Shown here in pieces: positions 36,794 to 45,302 of a stretch of 64,000 bases of DNA. Made by a program: the position numbers and the translations under genes. Position 1 is the stretch's first letter; every line of letters starts with the position of its first letter. The notes below the pieces were generated by a model, which worked only from the letters and a program-made list of their open reading frames with translations, did not search any database and had not been told where the DNA came from. Origin of the DNA: an uncultured Lachnospiraceae bacterium (GTDB lineage Bacteria > Bacillota > Clostridia > Lachnospirales > Lachnospiraceae); NCBI GenBank assembly GCA_947576945.1, contig CANPTH010000002.1:1-64000 (forward strand), in the 5' to 3' direction.

Positions 36794-37675
36794 CTACACT
36801 TCATAATTAACCCACTTCTTCTGACCAAGGAACTGCAGCAATGTCACAACGCCGATCAGCAGCACTGTCCAGATGACGATCGCAGAAGCGTAGCCACGAT
36901 TACCGGATACGAAAGATTCACGATAGAACAGATAGATCAGCGATTGTGCCTTGCCAAGCGCCGGATTACCCTCGCCAACCATCATGTAGAGCAGGTCGTA
37001 CACTTTCAAAGATGCCATCAAACGCATGATCAGCACAACAAAGAGCGTAGGTGATACCATCGGCAGGGTAATATACCAAAACTGCTGTATCTTACTGCAG
37101 CCGTCCAATCCTGCCGCCTCATAGTAACTTTTGGACACATTCTGAATACCGGACAGCAACAGTACCGCATCATACCCGATGGCGCTCCAAATGGCTACGA
37201 TCGCCACTGTAATGATGACCACGTTCGGGTCAGTGATCCAGTCAACATGAGTGTGAAAAACCGTATTGATAATGCCGTACTCCGCGTTGAACATCCACTT
37301 CCACACCATGGCAACTGCCGCCGGTGCCACTACCATAGGCAGGAAAAAGATGGCACGAAATGCTGTCTTTCCCTTAATCTTCGCATTAAGCAGAACAGCC
37401 ACGACAAGCGCCAACAGCACGCCCAACGGCACCGTCAGGATACAGAAAAGGATCGTGTTCCAGGTGGCTCTTAGAAACTCTTCACTTGTTATCATTTTCA
37501 TATAATTGCTCAGACCGACAAACTTGTATTTGCCGAATACCTTCGCATTGGTAAAGCTCAGGTAGATCGTCTGCAGAAAGGGATATACATTCAAAGCAAG
37601 CAGTCCGATTATGGTCGGTGCTACCATCAGATATCCCCAGAAATGGTTCTGGTCGATTTTTGCTTTTTTCTTCAT
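36794..37675 (-). CDS. carbohydrate ABC transporter permease, MalF type
   Basis: A 293-residue CUT1 permease with six predicted helices: WGYLMVAPTIIGLLALNVYP opens the first, and the coupling motif is YEAAGLDGCSKIQQFWYITLP near 190. I start at 37675 where GGAGG precedes ATGAAGAAAAAAG; upstream ATGs lack spacing. It is located between the binding-protein and MalG-type genes of the alpha-galactoside locus. Confidence 0.9.
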   Translation of the reverse strand: MKKKAKIDQNHFWGYLMVAPTIIGLLALNVYPFLQTIYLSFTNAKVFGKYKFVGLSNYMKMITSEEFLRATWNTILFCILTVPLGVLLALVVAVLLNAKIKGKTAFRAIFFLPMVVAPAAVAMVWKWMFNAEYGIINTVFHTHVDWITDPNVVIITVAIVAIWSAIGYDAVLLLSGIQNVSKSYYEAAGLDGCSKIQQFWYITLPMVSPTLFVVLIMRLMASLKVYDLLYMMVGEGNPALGKAQSLIYLFYRESFVSGNRGYASAIVIWTVLLIGVVTLLQFLGQKKWVNYEV

Positions 37676-37732
37676 ATTAACCTCCATGATTTGTACCTGC
37701 ACCCCATATCTGTTTCAATACAAAACTATCTG

Positions 37733-39016
37733 TCAATATTCCGCGATCGCTTCCGTCACTGCATCCTGCATCTTCTGAATGCCTTCTTCTGCTGTCACGG
37801 TACCTGCATAGATATCGAGCATAATCTGCTCCACACGTGGCTCCCACGCAGGGCGAGATGGGTTGTTTACGTATTTTACACTGTAATCAAATGCATCGAT
37901 CAGACCGCCTACATTGATCTCATATCCATTATCCGCAAAAGTCTTGACCCAAGTCTCTTCCAGGCCATTGTATGCCGGGATGGCCGCGCCGGATTCCCCC
38001 TGAATCTTCTGCCCTTCTTCCGAGCCAAGGAAAGCCAGGAAGTCCATTGCCAGATCTTTGTTTTTGCCTTCTGCTGCTGTAGCATAGGAAACACTGTTGG
38101 AAATCACTGCACGGCCGTCTCCGCTTGCCGGATCCGGACACTTGGGCAATACTGCCACATCCCATTTGCCGTTCATATCCGGATAAGTCTTACACAAGTT
38201 CGCCAGATCCCAGTTGCCCGCATAGTACATTGCACCTTCCCCCGAGAAGAAAAGTTCCGAAGCACCCGTGTTTGCAAACTGTGCCTGTGTAGGACACCAT
38301 GCATTTTCCTGAATACTGATAAAATATTTGATAGCGTCTGCAGTTGCCGGATCAGTATACTTCGCCTCCGTTCCCTCATCATTCAGAATCTTTCCGCCGT
38401 TCTGATAAACGAAGTTCCAGTAGCCGATCTGATCATGTGAAAAAGCCATGTAGCCATATTTTCCAGTCTGCTCATTGATCTGTGCAGACGCACTCTCCAG
38501 ATCATCCCAAGTCCAATCCGCAGTCGGATATGCTACCCCTGCCGCATCAAACAGTTCCTTATTATAGAGCAATGCGATGGTATCCTTATCCTTCGGTACA
38601 CCATATACCTTACCGTCGCTTCCCTTTGCGTTCGCTACCGCAATCTCCGAATAATCTGCCTCGTTGATGATCTCCGAGCAGTCGGCCAGATAACCATTAT
38701 CCGCATATTTAAACATCTGGTTGGAATGCATCCAGAAAATATCCGGCATCGTGTTACTGGTAGCGGCTCCCTCCAGTTTCGTCCAGTACTCATCCCAGCC
38801 GGTAGCCTGTACTTCAATGCTCACCTCCGGATGTTCATCCATATAAGCCTGTGCCATCGCTTCCATTCCCGCCTTCTGACCTGGATCCCAGATCAAGAAG
38901 ATCAGGCTGCCGCCCGCAGTACCGGAACCGCCTCCAGAACCACAGCCCGTCAAACAACCGACTGTCATAGCCATCGCAAACAAAACAGAAAGTCCCATTT
39001 TTACCCATTTGTTCAT
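37733..39016 (-). CDS. sugar-binding lipoprotein of the alpha-galactoside importer
   Basis: A 427-residue SBP_bac_1 protein. The signal peptide MNKWVKMGLSVLFAMAMTVG ends at lipobox LTGCGSG, then a Gly/Ser linker. Family features are SIEVQATGWDEYWTKL, VYGVPKDKDTIALLYNKELF and a C-terminal WEPRVEQIMLDIYAG. It captures the sugar outside the cell for the two following permeases; no ATPase is encoded here, so a shared MsmK-type ATPase from elsewhere is likely. Start 39016 follows GGAGG by ten bases. An operator-like palindrome lies about 100 bases upstream. Confidence 0.92.
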   Translation of the reverse strand: MNKWVKMGLSVLFAMAMTVGCLTGCGSGGGSGTAGGSLIFLIWDPGQKAGMEAMAQAYMDEHPEVSIEVQATGWDEYWTKLEGAATSNTMPDIFWMHSNQMFKYADNGYLADCSEIINEADYSEIAVANAKGSDGKVYGVPKDKDTIALLYNKELFDAAGVAYPTADWTWDDLESASAQINEQTGKYGYMAFSHDQIGYWNFVYQNGGKILNDEGTEAKYTDPATADAIKYFISIQENAWCPTQAQFANTGASELFFSGEGAMYYAGNWDLANLCKTYPDMNGKWDVAVLPKCPDPASGDGRAVISNSVSYATAAEGKNKDLAMDFLAFLGSEEGQKIQGESGAAIPAYNGLEETWVKTFADNGYEINVGGLIDAFDYSVKYVNNPSRPAWEPRVEQIMLDIYAGTVTAEEGIQKMQDAVTEAIAEY

Positions 39017-39118
39017 AATTGTATTTCCTCCATTCATAAAAGGCATCCACAAATATACCCAAATCACACATTTACAAAATTTGAGTTACCACTACATATA
39101 AAATTGTCATCTGCATTG

Positions 39119-39152
39119 AATTTCAAAAGAATCGGCCGAATCGTTTGAATTT
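39119..39152. promoter_or_regulatory. imperfect 34-bp palindrome, candidate operator
   Basis: The arms AATTTCAAAAGAATCGG and CCGAATCGTTTGAATTT match at 14 of 17 positions around a central CGGCCG. The site lies in the 375-base gap between the alpha-galactoside binding-protein gene and the divergent AraC-type regulator. The CG-centred symmetry also resembles LacI-family operators, so the binder is uncertain. Confidence 0.5.
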
Positions 39153-39391
39153 ACGTCATATGTATCAGACTGGATTTATTATAGGAAAAAGAATTTCTTT
39201 TTGAAATATCTATCGCACACAACTTATATGCTATGATGCAACATTTAATTTCACAATTGCATATCAGTGTGCATTTTGATATATTTATAATGAACAATAT
39301 TGGAAATATCCTAATAAAGAATACCCACAAAGCTTCAAAAATGATTATATGGATAAGAGCAACCACACATCTCACGGAACAGGAGGCAGCT

Positions 39392-40240
39392 ATGGAAGAA
39401 CGTTATAATACTTTACAAAACCAGAGTTTTATCGATCTGTGCATGTATCAATATGTCTATGCGCAAACTGGGCCGCTTCATTTTTTCGGACCGCATATCC
39501 GCAGCCACTATCTGTTCCACTTTGTCCTTTCTGGCTGCGGCACTCTTGTCACCGTAGATGACAGAGGCAATGATCATACTTACCATATCCACACCGGTCA
39601 AGGCTTCCTGATCTTTCCCGGACAAGTGACTACCTATACAGCAGATGAACAACATCCCTGGGAGTATACCTGGGTAGAATTCAATGGTCTGCATGTTAAA
39701 GAAGCCCTGATGAGCGCAGGACTCTCTATTGACAATCCAGTCTACCGCTCCTCCGATCCATACTATACGGACCAAATGAAAGAAAGCATGCTCTATATGA
39801 CCCAACATGCTGAGGAGACTACATTTAACCTGATTTCCCATCTTTACCGGTTCCTTGACTGCCTGACGCGTTCTTCCTCCTCACGTACGATTCCCGCTGC
39901 CAATACTATGCGCAGCCAATATCTGGGACGGGCGTTTACTTTCATCCACCAGAATTTTCAGAATGATATCACCGTATCCGATATCGCTGAATTCTGCAAA
40001 ATTCACCGCAATTATCTGGGTAAGATCTTCCGTGAGCAACTTGGCACCAGCCCACAGGAATTCCTGATCACCTACCGCATGAATAAGGCTGACCGCCTCC
40101 TGCGTACGACCAGGCTATCCATTAAAGATATCGGCAATGCCGTAGGTTACCCAGACCAACTGCACTTTTCACGTGCTTTTAAGAATGTATACGGATTGTC
40201 GCCGAGCCAGTGTCGAAAGCGTGAAGGAGTTACGAAGTAG
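39392..40240 (+). CDS. AraC-family transcriptional regulator
   Basis: A 282-residue one-component regulator with an N-terminal AraC-type cupin domain (HFVLSGCGTLV, GFLIFPGQVTTYTADEQHPWEYTW) and two C-terminal helix-turn-helix motifs (ITVSDIAEFCKIHRNYLGKIF; SIKDIGNAVGYPDQLHFSRAFK). This is the arrangement of RafR/MsmR, activators of alpha-galactoside genes. I start at 39392, after AGGAGG; upstream in-frame sequence is AT-rich and not protein-like. It is divergent from the transporter-GH36 operon and probably activates it in response to the sugar. Confidence 0.88.
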   Translation: MEERYNTLQNQSFIDLCMYQYVYAQTGPLHFFGPHIRSHYLFHFVLSGCGTLVTVDDRGNDHTYHIHTGQGFLIFPGQVTTYTADEQHPWEYTWVEFNGLHVKEALMSAGLSIDNPVYRSSDPYYTDQMKESMLYMTQHAEETTFNLISHLYRFLDCLTRSSSSRTIPAANTMRSQYLGRAFTFIHQNFQNDITVSDIAEFCKIHRNYLGKIFREQLGTSPQEFLITYRMNKADRLLRTTRLSIKDIGNAVGYPDQLHFSRAFKNVYGLSPSQCRKREGVTK

Positions 40241-40274
40241 AAATGACTCATCAGCTAACCTGGTGAGTCATTTC
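40240..40274 (+). terminator. hairpin after the AraC-type gene
   Basis: GAAATGACTCA and TGAGTCATTTC form a perfect 11-bp stem starting at the last base of the stop codon. A short T-containing tail follows. It separates the regulator from the convergent DUF1703-type gene. Confidence 0.7.
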
Positions 40275-40435
40275 ATTCAAAAGATTCTCATTAAAACAAA
40301 TTCCGCAAATCTTGGCAGAACAAAGGATACCTCCCCATATTTACTCGTATCGAGAACCCCTTTTGTTTTCAAACGATCCCTTTCTTCCGGAGTTCATCCA
40401 ATAACACGACTTCTCCGTCTGCTTCATCTATGCTT

Positions 40436-40510
40436 TTATAACTTTTTATAACTTTGGAATGATTTTATAACCTTTTATAACTTTTTATTTATTATATAAG
40501 TCTTTATAAC
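40436..40510. repeat. cluster of TTATAAC repeats in an AT-rich spacer
   Basis: TTATAAC occurs at 40436, 40446, 40465, 40475 and 40504, the first four 10, 19 and 10 bases apart and so on one face of the helix. The 290-base gap 40241-40529 otherwise holds the regulator's hairpin and, on the minus strand near 40375-40437, a short coding-like tail (IDEADGEVVLLDELRKKGIV then stop) that may be a gene remnant. Confidence 0.6.
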
Positions 40511-40529
40511 TCTTGACAAGGAAGATGCC

Positions 40530-42107
40530 CTACTGTTTTTCAATTCTTTCTATCACACAGCTATGGGGTTTATCCTTGTCCTCACTGTTATAGTTGATCC
40601 CCACGAGCAGGATTTCTCCGCAGTACCCGTCAAACACCTGCATGTACTGCCGGTCTTTGATCTGCCCGATCGCAGCATCAGCCGATTTATCGTATTTCAG
40701 TTCCACCACCAGAGCCGGCCTGTCCGTATGTGGCAGTGGCAGGAAAACAACATCTGCAAAGCCCTTCCCGGCAGGCATTTCCCGAATCAGCTTATAGTCT
40801 TTCCTCGCACTGTAGTAGGCAAGCCCGATTGCGCAGCCAAGTGAATTTTCATCATTGTAAGTCAGGATAGACGCCACTTCCGAATGCGCCCGGTCAAGGC
40901 CCCTGGCCACGCTTTCTTCGTCACCGTTCAAAGTATCCTCCACCAGTTTGTCCGATGCTTTCAGGACACGCATCACCTCCGGCCAGCCGCTCACGCTCAT
41001 GGCATTCTCGAATTCTCCCCTGATCTCCTTATTTGGAATAAACGCCTCCTTCATCTCGGCGTCATAGCCAAGATAGCCGATATGGATCAGCAATGTGAGG
41101 ACATCATCCTTCGTCCTGAAATTGCGCATATCATTCTGAAAGCTGAGCGTATTGATCCTTACCCGTTCCCCGCCGAGCATCTGCACAATATCCGCCTTTA
41201 ATCCGTCAAAATCCATATCCATATACAGTTTCAACGCTTCATAGGTCTCCGTAGCCGTCCAGTAATTTGAGAAAACGCTGCTCTTCATTGCCGCCACGAC
41301 GGATCTTGGATTATAGATATGCCGAAACCGGCGGAATCTGTACCCATCGTACCAGTCGCTGACTTTTGCAAAGTCCATCTCATAACGCCCGCACAGTTCC
41401 TTCACTTCCTCTTCCGTAAAGCCGGTATATTCCTCAAAGTCAAACTGGTCTGTCATGGAATATTCCCAGAACATGTTCAACGCCGAATGCTGCCCGTATT
41501 TCTTTACCGGCAGGATTCCCGTCATATACGCCAGCGCGACATAAGGCTGATCCTTTAACAGGTTCCGCATGAAATCAAGATATTGCTTCTGCAGATCCTC
41601 GGACTCCTGTCTCTCCCGCATTACACAGTCCCACTCGTCGATCAGGAAGATAAACTGACGGTCCGTTTCTACAAAAATATCCCGCAGCGCGGCGGCAAGC
41701 CCCCTGCCCTCCCTCTCCAAAATATCCGCATATTCCTTCCGCAGTTCCCTGAGAACCTCCTGCTCCAGATATTCCGTTACATTCCCAAGATCAGCCTCAA
41801 TCAAAAACTGCTGCATGTTCAGACAGATCACATCATACTGATTCAAATATTCCTTAAAGGTCTTATCCTGCGCTATCTTATAACCTGCAAATAATTCCCC
41901 GGAATCGCAACCGCGGCTGTAATAAGCCGCAAGCATCTTAAGCGCCATGGACTTTCCGAAGCGTCTCGGCCTGCTGACACAGATATATTGCTGTTCCGTA
42001 TTCAAATATTGGTTCGTCTTCGCGATCAGCCCCGTCTTATCCACATAGATTTCGGAACGGATCGACTGCCAGAAACCCCTGTTGCCCGGATTCAGATAGA
42101 TTCCCAT
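40530..42107 (-). CDS. AAA-like ATPase/PD-(D/E)XK protein (DUF1703 type), paralogue B
   Basis: A 525-residue close relative of the protein at 17180-18760, with the same RPRRFGKS Walker A-like motif (46-53), FLIDEWD Walker B near 154, and nuclease motif GFADVVF...VVELKYD near 450-472. Identity is very high except in residues about 74-150, between Walker A and Walker B. Its upstream and downstream flanks do not resemble those of paralogue A, so any duplication covered little more than the gene. The ATG is preceded by AGGTTGG. The function is unknown. Confidence 0.85.
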   Translation of the reverse strand: MGIYLNPGNRGFWQSIRSEIYVDKTGLIAKTNQYLNTEQQYICVSRPRRFGKSMALKMLAAYYSRGCDSGELFAGYKIAQDKTFKEYLNQYDVICLNMQQFLIEADLGNVTEYLEQEVLRELRKEYADILEREGRGLAAALRDIFVETDRQFIFLIDEWDCVMRERQESEDLQKQYLDFMRNLLKDQPYVALAYMTGILPVKKYGQHSALNMFWEYSMTDQFDFEEYTGFTEEEVKELCGRYEMDFAKVSDWYDGYRFRRFRHIYNPRSVVAAMKSSVFSNYWTATETYEALKLYMDMDFDGLKADIVQMLGGERVRINTLSFQNDMRNFRTKDDVLTLLIHIGYLGYDAEMKEAFIPNKEIRGEFENAMSVSGWPEVMRVLKASDKLVEDTLNGDEESVARGLDRAHSEVASILTYNDENSLGCAIGLAYYSARKDYKLIREMPAGKGFADVVFLPLPHTDRPALVVELKYDKSADAAIGQIKDRQYMQVFDGYCGEILLVGINYNSEDKDKPHSCVIERIEKQ

Positions 42108-42237
42108 AATACCAACCTCCGTCTGCTTTTCACACTGGTCTGTCTAAATGTTAGCATATAACCATTGATTACGCAAACATGTTACAGTTCACAGCCCATC
42201 CTGCACTGTTGCGTAACCGGCAGATAAAACCTCTGCA

Positions 42238-45201
42238 CTACAGTTCGATCCCGTACCATCTGACCCGAAAGCCCTCTTCTGTCTTCGTCATCTGCAGAGA
42301 CAGATATGCCAGCGCCTCGCCGGTTTCCGCGTGGCCGCCAAACTCATAGAACACATAGCAGGTGACGCCGACCTCTACATTTTCATCCGGCATACCGCGC
42401 CCGCCGATATAACTCTCCCGGATTTGATCCGCCTGCTCCGGATAGGCATACATTTCCACGCGTCCTTCAAAGTCCTCTGTCAAAAGTCCACGGAGCGTAT
42501 CGGCATCATTCCCGAAATAAGCATCCGCAAAATCCCGAATCGTGTCTGCGATCGCCACGGCATCTTCACAGGGTTCTCCACTGTTCACTGCCTGCATGGC
42601 ATTGGCTTCCGGATCCAGACTGAAAGATTCCCGGTTGTCGAAATACATCCGCCCGTCATACACGCCGCAGTGCCTGTACCAGCCGTCGGCCCCGTATGTA
42701 TCCACCTGCCCCTCGAAACGATATACTTTCTGCGCCTCGCCGCCATCTCTGGGAGCACGCACGATATAGGTCTCCGTCACCTCATTGTTTTCCCTGTCGT
42801 CACCGATGTTTCTATTCTGCAGCAGATAAACGTAATCCGCATCATACGTCATCAGAGAAAGTTCCACCGGCTCTCTGTCCTTCCTCTCGTAAAATACGGC
42901 CGTCTGTTTTGTCGTAAAATCCGCATACCAGATATCACCCGAGATATCGTCATAATATATCCCCGACTCTGTCACAAGCGGCGGAGAATTCATAATATCG
43001 CATACATAATCATAAGTTCCGTCCTCATTTTCCAGATAGATGCTGCGCAGGGATTCATCCTTGTACTGGCTCACCACCACTCTGTCGCCTAACAGCTTCC
43101 TGCAGGACGCCACATCAATTACTGCCTGATAACGCTGGTTCTGCACCTCGCACAGTTCCCAGTATTCCTCCGAAGCAAATTCGGCATTCAGCCTTTCGAT
43201 CTCTGTTCGCATATACTCATTATATTCCTGGTAAAGAAAGTCCTCCGCCTGCTGGTCCATCTGACTGACCGCCTGCCCGTTTTCATTTAAAGAAAAACCA
43301 AGCCGTTCCGACGCTGCCCCCAGCGCCACATACAGGTTTCCTTCATAGACCGATATATTGGTGATCAGGACATCCTCATATTCCAGATTAAATCCCGCCA
43401 GCGCATCCACTACCTCATGCGTCTCCAGATCCATCCGGCAGACCGTCACCGTATCCTCCTTTTCCGCCGGCGCCTGTCCGCAGAAATAAAGATAGTTACC
43501 GTCTATCTCCATCCCTCTGCTCCTGTAATCGTCATAGGCGCTTTCGTAGAGAAGCTGTTCTTCTCCCTGACCGCCCTGCAGACAGTAGATGCCATCTTCT
43601 TTCGCCAGATACAGGTCACCCTGCCAGTACCTGATCACATCATTATAAGCATGATTGTAGTCAAATCCGTTCCGGTCTGCCCCACTTTCCACCATTTCGC
43701 CGCCAGGTCCATCGTCTTGTGATCCGCTTTCACTGCCGCTCTGCCTGTCCTCATCATACAGACCGTCCTCTCCGTTTTGCATTCCGCTGCCATCTTCTGC
43801 CTTGTTATTTTCCGCGGCTGTGCCGCCTTCTCCCGCTTTATAACCGCAGGAGACCACGACTCCCATAGCCAGAATAAAAGCTGCTGCCAGCACGATACTC
43901 ACGATCCCTTTTTTCTTTGCCCCCGTATCCAGCATATAGTCGATCCTCGCTTTCATTTTTTTCTGATTTCCACTGAATCCGGTGGAAAAGGCCGAAGCGC
44001 TCCGGCTGCCGCCCGCAAAACGCAGCATCACTCTGGCGTAAATTTCCCGTTCTTCCTCATTTCTGCCCGCAAGGACAATGCCGTCGCAGGCAAGCTCCAT
44101 ATCGTAGGCCGACTGCCTTTTCATTATATGGACCATCGGATTGAACCAGTTGACACAGCAGGCCGCTGCCAGCAGCATTTTCAGCCAGAGATCCTTTTTA
44201 CGATAGTGGCACAGCTCGTGGGCCATGACCAGCTCCAGCTGCCGTGTATTCCACTGTTCTGCATCAGCGGGCAGAATCAGCCTTGGGCGGATCAGTCCGG
44301 TGATCATGGGGCTGGAAACTGCCGTGCTCTTACAGGCCATGATCCTGACCTGGCCGATATGGCTGCGCTGCTGCCTGCATATTTCTTTGAGCAGCCGGGA
44401 ATCTGTGATCGGGCACAGACTCCTTTTGCATCTGCCATAAAAAAGCAGATAACCGATCAGCAGGCAGAGCACACTTGCTGCCACTCCTGCCAGCCATATT
44501 TTTATCAAAAGTGCGGTATAGAAAAGGCCGGGCTGTCCTGTGGCCCCATTCCCCGTTTGCCCTGTCTGACCCTCTACCGGCACGGCTCCGGCATGATCTG
44601 TTTGAATGCCTGCAGCATTTTCCACGCCGTCTCCGGTATCTGTCAACATGCTTCCTTCCTGCTTTGCACTGCCATCCGCCGTCGTGCCATTTCCCTGCCC
44701 TGTCTGGATACCTCCCGACGCAGCGCTGTCTCCCTGCCCTGTCTGGATATCTTCCGGCGCAGCGCTGTCTCCCTGCCCTGTCTGGATACCTTCCGGTGCG
44801 GCGCTGTCTCCCTGCCCTGTCTGGATACCTCCCGACGCGGTGCTGTCTCCCTGCCCTGTCTGGATGCCTTCCGGTGCGGCGCTGTCTCCCTGCCCTGTCT
44901 GGATGCCTTCCGGTGCGGCGCTGTCTCCCTGCCCTGGCCAGCTGCTTTCTGCTGCCTCTCGCTCCTGCTCGAATCCGACATAATTTAACAGCTGAACTCC
45001 CGTAAACGATGTGGAAAAATTATAAGGAATCAAAAGCCGTACTGCCAGCAGCAGCCAGGCCAGTTTCATCCATCCTGCACCGTACCTTCTGCGCAGTTTC
45101 CCCGCAAACAGGCACAAAAGGGCGATTCCGACAGAAACCACGATATTCATTTCCAGTATATCAAATATCATTCCGCCCATTATATTTTGAATATTTCCCA
45201 T
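42238..45201 (-). CDS. BlaR1-type M56 protease with tandem-repeat loop and large external sensor
   Basis: An unusually large (987 residues) member of the BlaR1/MecR1 family. Membrane helices lie near 17-34, 45-60 and 227-255, with a fourth near 435-455. The M56 core has HELCH at 328-332 and VSSPMITGLIRPRLILP at 295-311. Between helices 2 and 3, residues 90-170 are about six copies of a 13-residue unit resembling GDSAAPEGIQTGQ. The C-terminal 500 residues look like beta-propeller repeats (DUF5050-like; many YLYF and YVYLLQ strands) and would face outside. It is the last gene of the BlaI-lipoprotein-BlaR1 operon and presumably cleaves that BlaI on sensing an envelope signal. Confidence 0.85.
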   Translation of the reverse strand: MGNIQNIMGGMIFDILEMNIVVSVGIALLCLFAGKLRRRYGAGWMKLAWLLLAVRLLIPYNFSTSFTGVQLLNYVGFEQEREAAESSWPGQGDSAAPEGIQTGQGDSAAPEGIQTGQGDSTASGGIQTGQGDSAAPEGIQTGQGDSAAPEDIQTGQGDSAASGGIQTGQGNGTTADGSAKQEGSMLTDTGDGVENAAGIQTDHAGAVPVEGQTGQTGNGATGQPGLFYTALLIKIWLAGVAASVLCLLIGYLLFYGRCKRSLCPITDSRLLKEICRQQRSHIGQVRIMACKSTAVSSPMITGLIRPRLILPADAEQWNTRQLELVMAHELCHYRKKDLWLKMLLAAACCVNWFNPMVHIMKRQSAYDMELACDGIVLAGRNEEEREIYARVMLRFAGGSRSASAFSTGFSGNQKKMKARIDYMLDTGAKKKGIVSIVLAAAFILAMGVVVSCGYKAGEGGTAAENNKAEDGSGMQNGEDGLYDEDRQSGSESGSQDDGPGGEMVESGADRNGFDYNHAYNDVIRYWQGDLYLAKEDGIYCLQGGQGEEQLLYESAYDDYRSRGMEIDGNYLYFCGQAPAEKEDTVTVCRMDLETHEVVDALAGFNLEYEDVLITNISVYEGNLYVALGAASERLGFSLNENGQAVSQMDQQAEDFLYQEYNEYMRTEIERLNAEFASEEYWELCEVQNQRYQAVIDVASCRKLLGDRVVVSQYKDESLRSIYLENEDGTYDYVCDIMNSPPLVTESGIYYDDISGDIWYADFTTKQTAVFYERKDREPVELSLMTYDADYVYLLQNRNIGDDRENNEVTETYIVRAPRDGGEAQKVYRFEGQVDTYGADGWYRHCGVYDGRMYFDNRESFSLDPEANAMQAVNSGEPCEDAVAIADTIRDFADAYFGNDADTLRGLLTEDFEGRVEMYAYPEQADQIRESYIGGRGMPDENVEVGVTCYVFYEFGGHAETGEALAYLSLQMTKTEEGFRVRWYGIEL
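44693..44940 (-). repeat. in-frame 39-bp tandem repeat in the BlaR1-type gene
   Basis: The plus-strand string CCCTGCCCTGTCTGGATA starts at 44693, 44732, 44771, 44810, 44849 and 44888, exactly 39 bases apart, with a partial unit at 44927. Each unit encodes 13 residues, so changes in copy number keep the frame. Units differ at a few positions (APEG, TASG, APED), so the array is not freshly expanded throughout. Confidence 0.95.
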
Positions 45202-45302
45202 ACTGTTTTACCTTACCCCTTATACGATTGATGCAATGGTCAATGATGCCTTCCTCCCCGATTGTTTTGTACCTTAGTCTGTTCGCTTATCGTCCTGTCC
45301 GC

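Noticed and set aside
44693-44940. Regular 39-bp repeats considered as a CRISPR array
   Set aside because: The units are contiguous with no unique spacers and lie in frame inside a gene.
43777-44988. 403-codon plus-strand frame containing repeated CLDTSRRSAVSLP units
   Set aside because: It is the antisense reading of the 39-bp tandem repeat in the BlaR1-type gene, whose strand has clear motifs, start and operon context.
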